Notes: generated by a model not told the origin, from the letters alone. Positions 18,401-26,541 are shown, numbered from the stretch's first letter. The stretch is DNA of 64,000 nucleotides from Arthrobacter_B sp038069765 (GCF_038069765.1 NZ_JBBPFS010000006.1:62001-126000); one strand, 5' to 3'. Translations and numbers: made by a program.

Positions 18401-18466
18401 AGCCAGGACGAGACGCTGGAGCCCGAACCCGAAATAGCCAGCCGAGAGGAGGAGGTAGCCCGATGA
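15458..18466 (+). CDS. mrpA: Mrp Na+/H+ antiporter subunit A with fused subunit B
   Basis: 1002 residues. The first ~780 residues are the NuoL-like MrpA core (about 20 helices, with ITTFGGLTMLVGM and the conserved ion-path Lys in VSKSALLPFHFWLPAAMAAPTPVSAYLHAA). After a charged loop, residues from ~830 form an MrpB-like domain (SIIFEVVTRLLFHSVILFSIYLLLAGHNMPGGGFAGGLMAG). A and B are separate genes in Bacillus and Staphylococcus. Fusion is common elsewhere. It is part of a membrane complex that exchanges Na+ for H+, supporting alkali and salt tolerance. GTG start with GGGAG five bases upstream. First gene of the operon. Confidence 0.95.
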   Translation: MLIVLTVLFTVALVAPLLFRRIGRSAFYVLAAVPAAAFVWLLVTFPRYTGADQTLASGAPNAPPSVIIPWIPDLRVELAFRMDTLAAVLSILILGVGSLVLFYCARYFRPGDPQMGAFGSQLLAFAAAMFGLVTADDLILLFIFWELTTILSYLLIGYSAHRLSARRAALQALIVTTFGGLTMLVGMVLIGDTAGTLRISEILAMAPQLLERGAVVDVAIVLMLVGAVSKSALLPFHFWLPAAMAAPTPVSAYLHAAAMVKAGIYLVARLAPGFSESAYWHVVVLVLGLSTMLLGGWRALRQYDLKLILAYGTVSQLGFLTLVVGLGNREAAVAGLGMLLAHGFFKATLFLVVGIVDHQSGTRDIRKLSGIHRSSPQLFIVALIGAASMAGVPPLLGFVGKESVYETFVHYAEKQGTAGAAVLLAGVVIGSILTFAYSARFVWGGFATKANCPPTPFKRVPWAFLAAPGILAVVSVVFGLWPAPLDAAIVSYADLYPADGDPTHLALWHGFTTALLLTVITIGMGLLLFWQRLGVERVQARFTAPLDAERSYRGIIGVLDDVAVWVTGRTQRGSLMFYLFVILSVAVVTPLFALIVRDAPLPEQFHWFDSPLQVVIGVGIILGALAAARANKRFLAVLMVSVTGYGIALIFALQGAPDLALTQMLVETIVLVAFVLALRSLPARLWKREPAGHRLLRAALGLAFGATMVMIAMTAMASRVAEPISLAFPDLAYEVGGGANIVNVTLVDVRAWDTFGELSVLAMAATGVASLIFVRGRGDKRRRAEGVATGSVDRGREHFASSSGRQQATLALARKFSSVSRDAWLVAGRTLAPERRSIIFEVVTRLLFHSVILFSIYLLLAGHNMPGGGFAGGLMAGLALTIRYLAGGRFELAEASPVSAGLLLGGGLGIAGLSAAVPLFFGGQVLQSAIIKFTWPLFGEIKFVTSTIFDIGVYLVVVGLVLDVLRSLGSEIDERSEGGSSSQDETLEPEPEIASREEEVAR

Positions 18467-18951
18467 GCATAAACATCACCTTTATGGTCATCATGGGAGC
18501 GCTGTACGCCTGCGGCATCTACCTGCTCCTGGAGCGCAGCCTGACCCGCGTGGTGCTGGGGCTGACCATGCTCACCAACGCCACGAACATCCTGCTGCTC
18601 TCCACCGGCGGGTTCCAGGGCCTTGCCCCGCTGTTCAATGCGGACATTGCAGCGGAAGATTACAACGACCCGCTGCCCCAGGCCTTTATCCTCACCTCCA
18701 TCGTCATCTCCTTCTCCGTGACCGCGTTCATGCTGGGCATCATTTACCGTTCCTGGGTGCTGAGCCGCCAGGATGAGGTCCAGGACGACATCGAAGACCG
18801 CCGCGTGGCGAGCCAGAGCAGCTTTGATGCCGAAGACGACGCCGATGTCCCCGAGGACACCACCGAATTCACCCCGCCCGAAGAGGCTGAAGAGGCGCCG
18901 GGCTCCCTGCGCGCCACCGGTCAGAGCACCAGCCCGGAGGCCAAGGAATGA
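18463..18951 (+). CDS. mrpC: Mrp antiporter subunit C
   Basis: 162 residues, NuoK-like. Three helices occupy the first ~100 residues, with GLTMLTNATNILLLSTGG and DPLPQAFILTSIVISFSVTAFML typical of MrpC. The C-terminal ~60 residues are an acidic tail (DVPEDTTEFTPPEEAEEAPG), longer than in most MrpC proteins and probably disordered. Start and stop overlap the neighbours by four bases (ATGA). Confidence 0.95.
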   Translation: MSINITFMVIMGALYACGIYLLLERSLTRVVLGLTMLTNATNILLLSTGGFQGLAPLFNADIAAEDYNDPLPQAFILTSIVISFSVTAFMLGIIYRSWVLSRQDEVQDDIEDRRVASQSSFDAEDDADVPEDTTEFTPPEEAEEAPGSLRATGQSTSPEAKE

Positions 18952-20558
18952 ACACGATAAGTCTGGCCCCGCTGGCGGTGGTCCTGCCGTTCTTCGGTGC
19001 CGCCCTGGCCTTCATCCTGATCCGGCACACGCGCGCCCAGCGCGTAATCAGCATCAGCATCCTGACCGTGACGCTGATCCTGGAAGTGATCCTGCTGTTC
19101 TCGGTGTGGGAGACCGGTGCGCAGGCGGTGAACCTGGGCGGCTGGCTGCCGCCGGTGGGCATCACCATGGTGGTGGACCAGTTCTCCGCGCTGATGCTGG
19201 TGGTCTCCTCGGCCGTTAGCCTGGCGGTCCTCATATACGCCGCGGGGCAGGGCATGACCGACGGCGACGAGGACGGGCCGATCTCGATCTTCCACCCGAC
19301 CTACCTGATCCTGGTGGCCGGGGTGTCCAATGCCTTCCTCGCCGGAGACCTGTTCAACCTGTACGTGGGCTTCGAAATCCTGCTTACGGCCAGCTACGTG
19401 CTGATGACCCTGGGCGGGACCACGCCGCGCATCCGCGCCGGCGTCACCTACGTGGTGGTGAGCGTGGTTTCCTCGCTGCTGTTCCTGATCACCATTGCCA
19501 TGATTTACGCGGCCACCGGCACGGTCAACATGGCCGATCTGGCCGTCAAACTGGGCGACCTGGACCCGGGCACACAGCTGATGCTGCACCTGATGCTGCT
19601 GGTGGCGTTCGGCATCAAGGCCGCCGTCTTCCCGCTGTCCTTCTGGCTGCCTGACTCCTACCCGACGGCTCCGGCTCCGGTGACCGCCGTGTTTGCCGGG
19701 CTGCTGACCAAGGTTGGCGTCTACGCCATGGTCCGGACCGAGACGCTGCTCTTCCCCGGCGACCGGATCAATACGCTGCTAATGGTGGTGGCGGGGCTGA
19801 CCATGGTGGTCGGGATCCTCGGCGCGCTGGCGCAGACGGATATCAAGCGAATGCTCTCCTTCACCCTGGTCAGCCACATCGGCTACATGGTGTTCGGGCT
19901 GGCCGTGGGATCGGTGATCGGCATTGGATCCGCCGTGTTCTACGTGGTCCACCACATTACGATCCAGACCTCGCTGTTCCTGGTCACAGGCCTGATTGAG
20001 CGCCGCGGCGGCACCGCCAACATGGACCGGCTGGGCGGGCTGGCCAAGCTGTCCCCGCTGCTGGCCGTGCTGTACTTCATTCCGGCCATCAACCTCGGCG
20101 GGATTCCGCCGTTCTCCGGCTTCCTCGGCAAGCTCGGGCTCATGGAGGCCGGCGTGGACCTGGGTACTCCGCTGGCCTACGTCCTGGTAGCCGCCAGCGT
20201 GCTGACCAGCCTCCTGACCCTGCTCGTGATGGCCCGCGTCTGGAACCGGGCATTCTGGCGGACACCGGAGGACGCAGTGCACCCCGACCCCATCCTGCTG
20301 GCCACGGGCGTCGGCGGCTCTTCGCTGCGCAACTCCGGCGACGTTACCGAGAAGTCCTCGGGGAAGTTCGCCGGCCGCGACGCCGTCGACCTGCTGCCGC
20401 GGACCATGGTGTATCCCACCGTGGGGCTCGTGGCACTGGGTGTTTCGCTCAGTGTCCTGGCCGGGCCGCTGTTCTCGCTCAGCGACGACGCGGCACAGGA
20501 CCTGCTGGACCGCACGCCCTACATTGAAGCCGTTTTGGGAGAGGGGGCTAACCGATGA
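18948..20558 (+). CDS. mrpD: Mrp antiporter subunit D
   Basis: 536 residues, NuoM/N-like with about fourteen helices. Landmarks are FNLYVGFEILLTASYVLMTLGG (with the conserved Glu of the channel), FGIKAAVFPLSFWLPDSYPTAPAPVTAVFAGLLTKVGVYAM (conserved Lys) and NLGGIPPFSGFLGK. Residues about 448-485 form an extra hydrophilic loop before the last helix. It is one of the two proton-pumping-like subunits with MrpA. ATGA overlaps on both sides show strict operon translation. Confidence 0.95.
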   Translation: MNTISLAPLAVVLPFFGAALAFILIRHTRAQRVISISILTVTLILEVILLFSVWETGAQAVNLGGWLPPVGITMVVDQFSALMLVVSSAVSLAVLIYAAGQGMTDGDEDGPISIFHPTYLILVAGVSNAFLAGDLFNLYVGFEILLTASYVLMTLGGTTPRIRAGVTYVVVSVVSSLLFLITIAMIYAATGTVNMADLAVKLGDLDPGTQLMLHLMLLVAFGIKAAVFPLSFWLPDSYPTAPAPVTAVFAGLLTKVGVYAMVRTETLLFPGDRINTLLMVVAGLTMVVGILGALAQTDIKRMLSFTLVSHIGYMVFGLAVGSVIGIGSAVFYVVHHITIQTSLFLVTGLIERRGGTANMDRLGGLAKLSPLLAVLYFIPAINLGGIPPFSGFLGKLGLMEAGVDLGTPLAYVLVAASVLTSLLTLLVMARVWNRAFWRTPEDAVHPDPILLATGVGGSSLRNSGDVTEKSSGKFAGRDAVDLLPRTMVYPTVGLVALGVSLSVLAGPLFSLSDDAAQDLLDRTPYIEAVLGEGANR

Positions 20559-21181
20559 CCCGCAAAGCCCAAATGCGCAAGCGCCCGCGCGTGCCGCTGC
20601 TCAAGGAAATCCCGCTGCTGATCTGGCTGGTGTTCCTCTGGGGCGCCCTCTGGCAGGATTTCAGCGCCGGCAACCTGGTCTTCGGTGCGGTTATCGCTTT
20701 CATCGTGGCCAACATCTTCTACCTGCCGCCGGTGGAGCTCAGCGGCCGGTTCAACCCGGTTTATGCGCTGGGCTTCGCGGTCCGCTTCTTCTACAAGCTG
20801 GTCCACGCCAGCTTCGAAGTGCTGTGGCTGTCCGTTGCTAAGGGTCCGTACATCAAGAACGCCGTGGTGGGCGTGAAACTGCGCAGCCACTCGGACCTTC
20901 TGGTCACGGCCACCGGCCACGCGCTGTCGCTGATCCCCGGTTCCCTGGTGGTGGAGGTGGACCGGTCCACCTCCACGCTGTACCTGCACTGCCTGAACGT
21001 TTCCACCCCCGAACACGCGGACAAGGTCCGCAAGGACGTCCGGGACACCGAATCCTGGCTGATCCGCAGCATCGGCACCCGCGAGGACCTGGAAGTCTTG
21101 AAGGCTGAAGAAGCGTTGTCCCGAGGAGAAGCCGCCGTGCCGGGCGGTACCGCTGCAACCAGCAAGGGAGCCCCGTCATGA
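20555..21181 (+). CDS. mrpE: Mrp antiporter subunit E
   Basis: 208 residues. A basic start (MTRKAQMRKRPR) is followed by two to three helices and the cytoplasmic domain characteristic of MrpE, with SHSDLLVTATGHALSLIPGSLVVEVDRSTSTLYLHCLNVSTPE. The C-terminal ~40 residues are variable. The subunit is needed for complex assembly. Overlaps mrpD and mrpF by four bases each. Confidence 0.95.
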   Translation: MTRKAQMRKRPRVPLLKEIPLLIWLVFLWGALWQDFSAGNLVFGAVIAFIVANIFYLPPVELSGRFNPVYALGFAVRFFYKLVHASFEVLWLSVAKGPYIKNAVVGVKLRSHSDLLVTATGHALSLIPGSLVVEVDRSTSTLYLHCLNVSTPEHADKVRKDVRDTESWLIRSIGTREDLEVLKAEEALSRGEAAVPGGTAATSKGAPS

Positions 21182-21438
21182 TGACCGTTTTTGTGGTCCT
21201 GGTGTCCATCATGCTGTCGGCCGCAGCGGCCGGTGCGATTTTCCGGATCGCCCGCGGACCGTCCATTCTGGACCGGGTGCTGGCAGCCGATGTCCTGCTG
21301 GCAATCGTTGGTGCCGCTCTCGCAACGGACATGATCGTGAACAAGAACCTCAACTTCCTGGCGCTCCTGGTGTCCGTCTCGCTGATCGGCTTCATCGGCT
21401 CCGTGACGGTTGCCCGCTTCGTTACGGACAGGAGATAA
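21178..21438 (+). CDS. mrpF: Mrp antiporter subunit F
   Basis: 86 residues, three helices. The motif RIARGPSILDRVLAADVLLAIVGAALA is diagnostic for MrpF/PhaF. The gene begins with two ATG codons, and the first overlaps the mrpE stop. GGGAG lies upstream. Confidence 0.95.
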   Translation: MMTVFVVLVSIMLSAAAAGAIFRIARGPSILDRVLAADVLLAIVGAALATDMIVNKNLNFLALLVSVSLIGFIGSVTVARFVTDRR

Positions 21439-21441
21439 CCG

Positions 21442-22014
21442 GTGAACCAGGAACTGAAAGACGTCATTGTCGGAGTCCTGATGCTCGGCGGTGCCCTGAT
21501 GTCGCTGGCCGCAGCCATTGGCCTCACGCGTTTCCCCGACCTCATGAGCCGGATGCACGCCGCCTCCAAACCCCAGGTGCTGGGCCTGCTGCTGTTCCTG
21601 CTGGCCATGGCCGTGCAGTTTGAAAGCTGGGTCCTGCTGCCGGTCCTTGCCGTGTGCTGGCTGTTCATGCTCCTCACCGCCCCGGTCTCCGCCCACATGA
21701 TTGGCCGCGCGGGTTACCGCACCAAGCACCTGCGGCCGGAGCTGCTGACGATCGACGAGCTCGACGACGTTGTGGCGCGGGCGCAGGAGCTGCTGCTGCA
21801 GGCCAACGCCGGAACCGCCGGGGATGACAGCGACAGTGAAGACCCGCGCGTGGACGACGACCCCGGCGAACACCCGCCGGCCGGCTCGCTGGACGACGAC
21901 GCCGTACCCGTTACTCCGGCCCGGGCTCCCGAGGCGCAGCCCGGGGCTGTATCCGGAGCCGAAGCGGAAAACAATCAGGGCGCCCGCCGCCCGGGACACA
22001 GTCCCGAGGGCTGA
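21442..22014 (+). CDS. mrpG: Mrp antiporter subunit G
   Basis: 190 residues. The first ~95 residues carry the three helices and the MrpG motif LTRFPDLMSRMHAASKPQVLGLLLFLLA. The remaining half is a long acidic, Pro/Ala-rich tail absent from short MrpG proteins. GTG start. AGGAG overlaps the end of mrpF. Last gene of the mrp operon. It converges with the DUF4235 gene. Confidence 0.94.
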   Translation: MNQELKDVIVGVLMLGGALMSLAAAIGLTRFPDLMSRMHAASKPQVLGLLLFLLAMAVQFESWVLLPVLAVCWLFMLLTAPVSAHMIGRAGYRTKHLRPELLTIDELDDVVARAQELLLQANAGTAGDDSDSEDPRVDDDPGEHPPAGSLDDDAVPVTPARAPEAQPGAVSGAEAENNQGARRPGHSPEG

Positions 22015-22040
22015 GCGCCCCGAAGTAAGGCGGAGGACGC

Positions 22041-22304
22041 CTAGACGATTTCCGGCGTCTTCTGGTAGCGCTGGATGGCGCGCTGGGTGCCCCGGTTCGT
22101 CAGCACGCGGATGCCCTGGCTGACGGCACCGGATACGACGGCGAAGATCACCGCGGTGCGCAGGCTCACGTCCAGGACACCGTCCTTGTCGCGGGGCGGC
22201 TCGTTGCCCGTGACGCGGGTCCAGACAAAGTCCAGGATCTTGGCGGACAGGAGACCGGCGCCGATGCTGGCACCGGTGGCGAGCAGTTTGAGGATCAGGT
22301 TCAT
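22041..22304 (-). CDS. DUF4235 small membrane protein
   Basis: 87 residues. Two hydrophobic segments (about 4-26 and 50-68) flank a charged loop (TGNEPPRDKDG). The closing RVLTNRGTQRAIQRYQKTPE is typical of the actinobacterial DUF4235 family, of unknown function. AGGAG four bases before the ATG. Single-gene unit facing the mrp operon. Confidence 0.85.
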   Translation of the reverse strand: MNLILKLLATGASIGAGLLSAKILDFVWTRVTGNEPPRDKDGVLDVSLRTAVIFAVVSGAVSQGIRVLTNRGTQRAIQRYQKTPEIV

Positions 22305-22397
22305 GATGCTCCTAGGGTTGAAGGCCTTTTCCCTAACCCTACCCGCCGATCCTCCCCTTCGGGCCGTTCCGTGTGTACAGTGGGAGGCGCAAACATA

Positions 22398-22539
22398 CGA
22401 CAGGGGAGCGCCTCTGCCCTTGCTCTCTGCCCGGGATTACAGCCGGTCAGAAAGAACAAGGAAAGACCAACGGCGCTGAGAGTGCGGACATCCGCAGACC
22501 CTCGAACCTGATCCGGTTAGTACCGGCGCTAGGGAGTCG
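22398..22539 (+). promoter_or_regulatory. TPP riboswitch (thi box)
   Basis: Conserved thi-box elements are present: AGGGGAGC at the 5' side, CTGAGA (22476-22481) and ACCTGATC (22506-22513) followed by the AGGGA element. P1 pairs CGAC (22398-22401) with GTCG (22536-22539). P2 pairs AGCGCC (22407-22412) with GGCGCT (22472-22477). The stem between them is unusually long, about 59 bases. It binds thiamine pyrophosphate and should switch off the downstream importer when thiamine is plentiful. Confidence 0.95.
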
Positions 22540-22548
22540 AGATCTCAC

Positions 22549-22611
22549 GGGACCTCACGGCAGTCCGCCGTGGACGGTCCCTCCCCTCCTGTACCTCAGG
22601 AGGATTTTTTT
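22549..22611 (+). terminator. Riboswitch expression platform: hairpin plus terminator/SD-sequestering hairpin
   Basis: A first hairpin pairs GGGACC (22549-22554) with GGTCCC (22576-22581) and ACGGC with GCCGT inside it. A second pairs CCTCCTG (22585-22591) with CAGGAGG (22597-22603) and is followed by A and seven Ts. The 3' arm of this terminator is also the Shine-Dalgarno sequence of ykoE, whose ATG is at 22612. One hairpin could therefore stop transcription and hide the ribosome binding site. Confidence 0.85.
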
Positions 22612-23238
22612 ATGCAGCAGAACCGTTTCCAGCAGCAGTTGTCATCCCTCCGGCGCCCGTGGCGGGTGGTGGATATTGTGGTCGCCTCTGTGCTGGGCGT
22701 GGCAGTAGGCGTAATTTTTTGGGCCTGGTCCCTGGGCTACGCCGGCGTTGAAGCCCTGATCCTTGCTTTCCCTCCGCTCGGCGGGCTGTACACCGGCGGA
22801 TGGTTGATCGCCGGCGTTCTCGGTGCGCTCATTATCCGCAAACCCGGCGCTGCAATTTACTGCGAAGTCCTCGCCGCCGCAGTTTCCGGCGTGCTGGGCA
22901 CCCAGTTCGGCCTGTCAGTGCTGCTCTCCGGCTTCATCCAGGGCCTCGGCGCGGAACTGGTGTTCCTGGCGTTCCTTTACCTCCGGTACACGCTGCCCGT
23001 GGCGGTGCTGGCCGGACTTGTCTCGGGAATCTTCCTCGGCGTCAGTGAAAGCATCCTCTACAAGCCGGAATGGGCCTTCCAGTGGCAGGCGCTGTACACG
23101 CTGTTCGCCGCCGTCTCCGGAGCCGTCATTGCCGGATTTGTCTCCTGGCTGATCGCCCGGGCGCTGGCCCGCACCGGAGTGCTGGCCCCGTTTGCGTCCG
23201 GACGGGCTGCGGACGTTCGCTCCCATGCACGCGCCTAG
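22612..23238 (+). CDS. ykoE: ECF importer substrate-binding S component YkoE
   Basis: A 208-residue membrane protein with about six helices (VVDIVVASVLGVAVGVIFWAW, FPPLGGLYTGGWLIAGVLGALIIRKPGAAIYCEVLAA). This is the YkoE family, the S component of a thiamine-precursor (hydroxymethylpyrimidine) or thiamine importer. The ligand is supported by the TPP riboswitch in its leader. AGGAGG lies eight bases before the ATG, inside the terminator hairpin. It overlaps the ATPase gene by 14 bases. Confidence 0.93.
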   Translation: MQQNRFQQQLSSLRRPWRVVDIVVASVLGVAVGVIFWAWSLGYAGVEALILAFPPLGGLYTGGWLIAGVLGALIIRKPGAAIYCEVLAAAVSGVLGTQFGLSVLLSGFIQGLGAELVFLAFLYLRYTLPVAVLAGLVSGIFLGVSESILYKPEWAFQWQALYTLFAAVSGAVIAGFVSWLIARALARTGVLAPFASGRAADVRSHARA

Positions 23239-24742
23239 GCGGTCCCCGGCCGGAGCTCCCGCAGCGGTCCGAGCCCGCGACTACAGCTGGCGGCACTCCG
23301 GGCGCAGCACCCCGGCCGTCTCCTCCCTGTCACTGGACATTGAGGCCGGCGAAAAGGTGCTGCTGCTCGGGGCCTCCGGCGCCGGCAAATCCACCCTGCT
23401 GCATGCCCTCGCCGGCGTGCTGGGCGAAGGGTCCGGCCCCGATGCCGCGGGCGAGGAGCACGGCACCCTGACCCTGGACGGGGAAACTCCGCTGAAGGCC
23501 CGCGGCCGGGCCGGGCTCGTGCTGCAGGATCCCGACTCCCAGCTGGTGCTCTCCCGGGTGGGCGACGAAGTGGCGTTCGGCGCCGAAAACCTCCGGGTGC
23601 CGCCGCAGGAGATTTGGGAACGGGTCCGGGCGAGCCTGGACGACGTCGGGCTCCGGGTTCCGCTGCACCATCCCACCGCAGCCCTGTCCGGCGGGCAGAA
23701 ACAGCGGCTGGCTCTGGCATCGGTGCTGGCCATGCGGCCCGGGCTGCTGCTGCTCGATGAACCCACGGCCAACCTGGACCCGGCGGGAGTGCTGGAGGTC
23801 CGCGCCGCCGTCGAACGCGTCCTGGAACGCACCGGCGCCACGCTCATCGTGGTGGAACACCGCGTTTCAGTGTGGGCCGACGTCGTGGACCGCGTGGTGG
23901 TCCTGGCGGCCGACGGCGGAATCCTCGCCGACGGACCGCCCTCGAAGGTCCTCACCGATCCGTCCAACCGGGACCGCCTCCGCGCCGCGGGGGTCTGGCT
24001 GCCCGGAGTGCGGCCGGCCGTTGGCGGTCCGGCGGCCGGAACACCGGGGGAACTCCTGCTCGAAGCCCGCGGTCTCGGCGCCGGACGCTCCAAGCGGGCA
24101 CCGGCTGTTGTGGGAGACGTGGACCTGGCGCTGCCGGCCGGAACCGCCCTGGGGATCACCGGTCCCAACGGGGCCGGAAAGTCCACGCTGGCGCTGACCC
24201 TGGGCGGGCTGCTGAAGCCCGTCGCCGGCGCCCTGCGTGCCGCCCCCGCACTGGCCGGTGCTGCAGGGCCCGATCCTGCGCGGTGGAAATCAACGGACCT
24301 GGTGACCCGGATCGGCACCGTTTTCCAGGAACCCGAGCACCAGTTCCTCGCGGCAACGGTGCGGGAGGAACTGGCCTTCGGACCCCGGCGCACGGGGCGG
24401 AAGTCCGAAGCGCAGGTAGCCGGGCTGGTGGCTTCCCTGGCCGACCGGCTGCGGTTGTCCGCGCTGCTGGACGCCAACCCGTTCACCCTCTCCGGCGGAG
24501 AGAAGCGCCGCCTCTCCGTCGCCACGATGATCGCCACCGACCCCGCTGTGCTTCTCCTGGACGAACCCACCTTCGGGCAGGACGCGAACACCTGGGCCGA
24601 GCTCGTGGCACTGCTCCGTACGCTGGTGGCTGACGGCACGGCGGTGGTCTCCGTGACCCACGACGCCGAATTCCTGGCTGCCCTGGGCGGCAGCCTCCTG
24701 CGGGTGGAACACGGCACCGCCCGGGCCGGAGCGCTGCTGTGA
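23225..24742 (+). CDS. ykoD: ECF importer double ATPase YkoD
   Basis: 505 residues from the ATG at 23225. Two ABC domains are fused in one chain. The first has Walker A GASGAGKST, signature LSGGQKQR and Walker B LLLLDEPTANLD. The second has GPNGAGKST, LSGGEKRR and VLLLDEPTFGQD. The ATPases pair to drive the ECF importer made with YkoE and YkoC. A longer reading from a TTG at 23192 is possible but less likely. The gene overlaps both neighbours, indicating one transcript under the riboswitch. Confidence 0.92.
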   Translation: MHAPRRSPAGAPAAVRARDYSWRHSGRSTPAVSSLSLDIEAGEKVLLLGASGAGKSTLLHALAGVLGEGSGPDAAGEEHGTLTLDGETPLKARGRAGLVLQDPDSQLVLSRVGDEVAFGAENLRVPPQEIWERVRASLDDVGLRVPLHHPTAALSGGQKQRLALASVLAMRPGLLLLDEPTANLDPAGVLEVRAAVERVLERTGATLIVVEHRVSVWADVVDRVVVLAADGGILADGPPSKVLTDPSNRDRLRAAGVWLPGVRPAVGGPAAGTPGELLLEARGLGAGRSKRAPAVVGDVDLALPAGTALGITGPNGAGKSTLALTLGGLLKPVAGALRAAPALAGAAGPDPARWKSTDLVTRIGTVFQEPEHQFLAATVREELAFGPRRTGRKSEAQVAGLVASLADRLRLSALLDANPFTLSGGEKRRLSVATMIATDPAVLLLDEPTFGQDANTWAELVALLRTLVADGTAVVSVTHDAEFLAALGGSLLRVEHGTARAGALL

Positions 24743-25584
24743 AACGCTCGGAAGAATTGAGTTTCACAGCACAGCACCAGGAACCCGCCGACCTGAGCAA
24801 CCCCTCCCGGCGGCCGGCCGGAACGTTGCTGGAACGGGCCAATCCGCTGTCCAAGCTGGCTGCGGCGCTGGCTCTGACAGTGGCTGTGCTGGTGAGCGTG
24901 GACTGGATCAGTGCCTCAATAGTCCTGGCGTCCGAGCTGGTCCTGCTGCCGCTGCTGCGGATTGAGCCGCTGACGCTGCTCAAGCGCATCTGGCCGTTGC
25001 TTGTTGCTGCCCTCATCGGCGCCTACGGCACCGCACTGCTGGCCGAAAAGACCGGAGTGGTGCTGCTGGACGCCGGGCCGCTGCTGTTCACATCGGATTC
25101 GGTGGAGGCAGGCATCGCGATTGGACTGCGGGGGCTGGCGATCGCCCTGCCCGGAATCTATCTGCTGGTCTCCACGGACCCGACGGATCTGGCGGATGCG
25201 CTGGCCCAGAAGCTGCGGCTGCCGCACCGCTTCGTGCTCGGCGCGCTGGCTGCCATGCGGCTGGTCGGCCTGCTGGTCTCGGAATGGCAGACCCTGGGCA
25301 TGGCCCGGCACGCACGCGGGATCGGCTCGGACGCAGGGCCGCTGGCCCGTGCCCGGTCCTTCCTCGGGCAGTCGGTGGCGCTGCTGGTCCAGGCGGTGCG
25401 CCGCGCCATTCGGCTGGCAGCGGCCATGGAGGCGCGCGGCTTTGGCAGCGGCGAGCGGACCTGGGCGCGGACGTCCGTGTTCACCGGCCTGGATATCTGG
25501 GTGGCTCTGTACGGGGTGGTGTCTGCCGGCGCTGCACTGGCTGCCGCCGTGGCGGCGGGGACGTTCAACTTCATCCTCACCTAG
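24739..25584 (+). CDS. ykoC: ECF importer transmembrane T component YkoC
   Basis: 281 residues, CbiQ/EcfT family. About five to six helices lie between residues 35 and 280, with the coupling motifs ALAAMRLVGLLVSEWQTLGMARHARGIG and VRRAIRLAAAMEARGFGSG (the two Ala-Arg-Gly signatures that contact the ATPases). GTG start overlapping the ykoD stop (GTGA). End of the thiamine-related operon. Confidence 0.93.
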   Translation: MKRSEELSFTAQHQEPADLSNPSRRPAGTLLERANPLSKLAAALALTVAVLVSVDWISASIVLASELVLLPLLRIEPLTLLKRIWPLLVAALIGAYGTALLAEKTGVVLLDAGPLLFTSDSVEAGIAIGLRGLAIALPGIYLLVSTDPTDLADALAQKLRLPHRFVLGALAAMRLVGLLVSEWQTLGMARHARGIGSDAGPLARARSFLGQSVALLVQAVRRAIRLAAAMEARGFGSGERTWARTSVFTGLDIWVALYGVVSAGAALAAAVAAGTFNFILT

Positions 25585-25609
25585 GCCGGCCGGGGGCCCG
25601 GCCGGGGAC

Positions 25610-25637
25610 CCGGGGCGCCCGCGCCGGGGCGCCCCGG
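25610..25637. terminator. GC palindromes between convergent ykoC and pabC
   Basis: CCGGGGCGCC (25610-25619) pairs perfectly with GGCGCCCCGG (25628-25637). More GGCC-rich palindromes lie directly before it. No T-run is visible. Its position between two gene ends suggests termination in both directions. Confidence 0.55.
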
Positions 25638-25656
25638 CGGCGGCCGTTCCCTCTCG

Positions 25657-26541
25657 TTAACCCTCCGTCAGCGCTTCCCGCAGCAGGGCGGTCAGTTCCT
25701 CGGTGAGAGCGGGGGAGGAACTGATCGGCGTTCCGTCGATGGAGGTAACCGGAGCCAGCAGCCGGATGCTGGAAACCAGCCACACGGCGTCGGCCTCCAT
25801 CAGGTGCGCCGGCTCCAGCGGGCCGTAACCCCGGGCCCAGCCGGCTGCTTCGGCGGCGTCGAACAGGGCCCGCTGGGTGGTGCCGGGGAGGATCCCGCTC
25901 TCCAGCTCGGGGGTCAGCAGCATTTTGACGCCGTCCTCTTCCACGGCCAAAATGACGCTGGACGTCGGGCCTTCCAGGACCTTGCCGTCGGCGGAGGTGA
26001 AAATGACGTCGTCGGCGCCGTTGGCCTTCGCGTAGCGCAGGGCGGCCATGTTGACGGCGTAGGAGAGGGTCTTGGCTCCGAGGAGCAGCCACGGTGCCCG
26101 CTCCGCCAGAGTGCTGTCGTAACCGCGGTCCAGCAGCAGTACGGACACGCCGTCCGCAGTGCGTTCGCGTGTGCCGGCCGGAACGGGGGAAGCGGCAACC
26201 CACGCCGTGGGGGAGTGCGCCCCTTCAACGCCGCGGGTCAGCAGCAGCTTCACCACGGCCTCGCCCGGGCCTTCCCGCAGCACCAGTTCCGTCAGCGCTG
26301 TTGCGACGGCACGCTCCCAGGCGCCGCGCGCCGGCGGTTCAAGGTCCAGGGCGCGGGCCGAGGACGTCAGCCGGTCCAGGTGGGCGTCCATTTTGCGGGC
26401 GCTGCCGTCCACGGCCAGCATCGATTCGAAGATGCCGTCGCCTCGGGTCGCGCCGAGATCTGTGGCCATCAGCTGCGGAACGGAAGCGTCGGCCAGGCGG
26501 CCTTCGGGGAATTCGGGGTCCAAAAATACCAGAACAGTCAT
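25657..26541 (-). CDS. pabC: Aminodeoxychorismate lyase (class IV aminotransferase fold)
   Basis: 294 residues, PLP-dependent fold type IV. The N-terminal GDGIFESMLAVDG and RKMDAHLDRLTSSA match the lyase/branched-chain family. The PLP Lys is in GAKTLSYAVNMAALRYAKANGADDVIF, followed by LEGPTSSVILAVE and ESGILPGTTQRALFDAAE. It would cleave 4-amino-4-deoxychorismate to p-aminobenzoate and pyruvate for folate synthesis. The nearby PabB fusion makes this more likely than a D-amino acid or branched-chain aminotransferase, although it is not in the same operon. Confidence 0.85.
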   Translation of the reverse strand: MTVLVFLDPEFPEGRLADASVPQLMATDLGATRGDGIFESMLAVDGSARKMDAHLDRLTSSARALDLEPPARGAWERAVATALTELVLREGPGEAVVKLLLTRGVEGAHSPTAWVAASPVPAGTRERTADGVSVLLLDRGYDSTLAERAPWLLLGAKTLSYAVNMAALRYAKANGADDVIFTSADGKVLEGPTSSVILAVEEDGVKMLLTPELESGILPGTTQRALFDAAEAAGWARGYGPLEPAHLMEADAVWLVSSIRLLAPVTSIDGTPISSSPALTEELTALLREALTEG

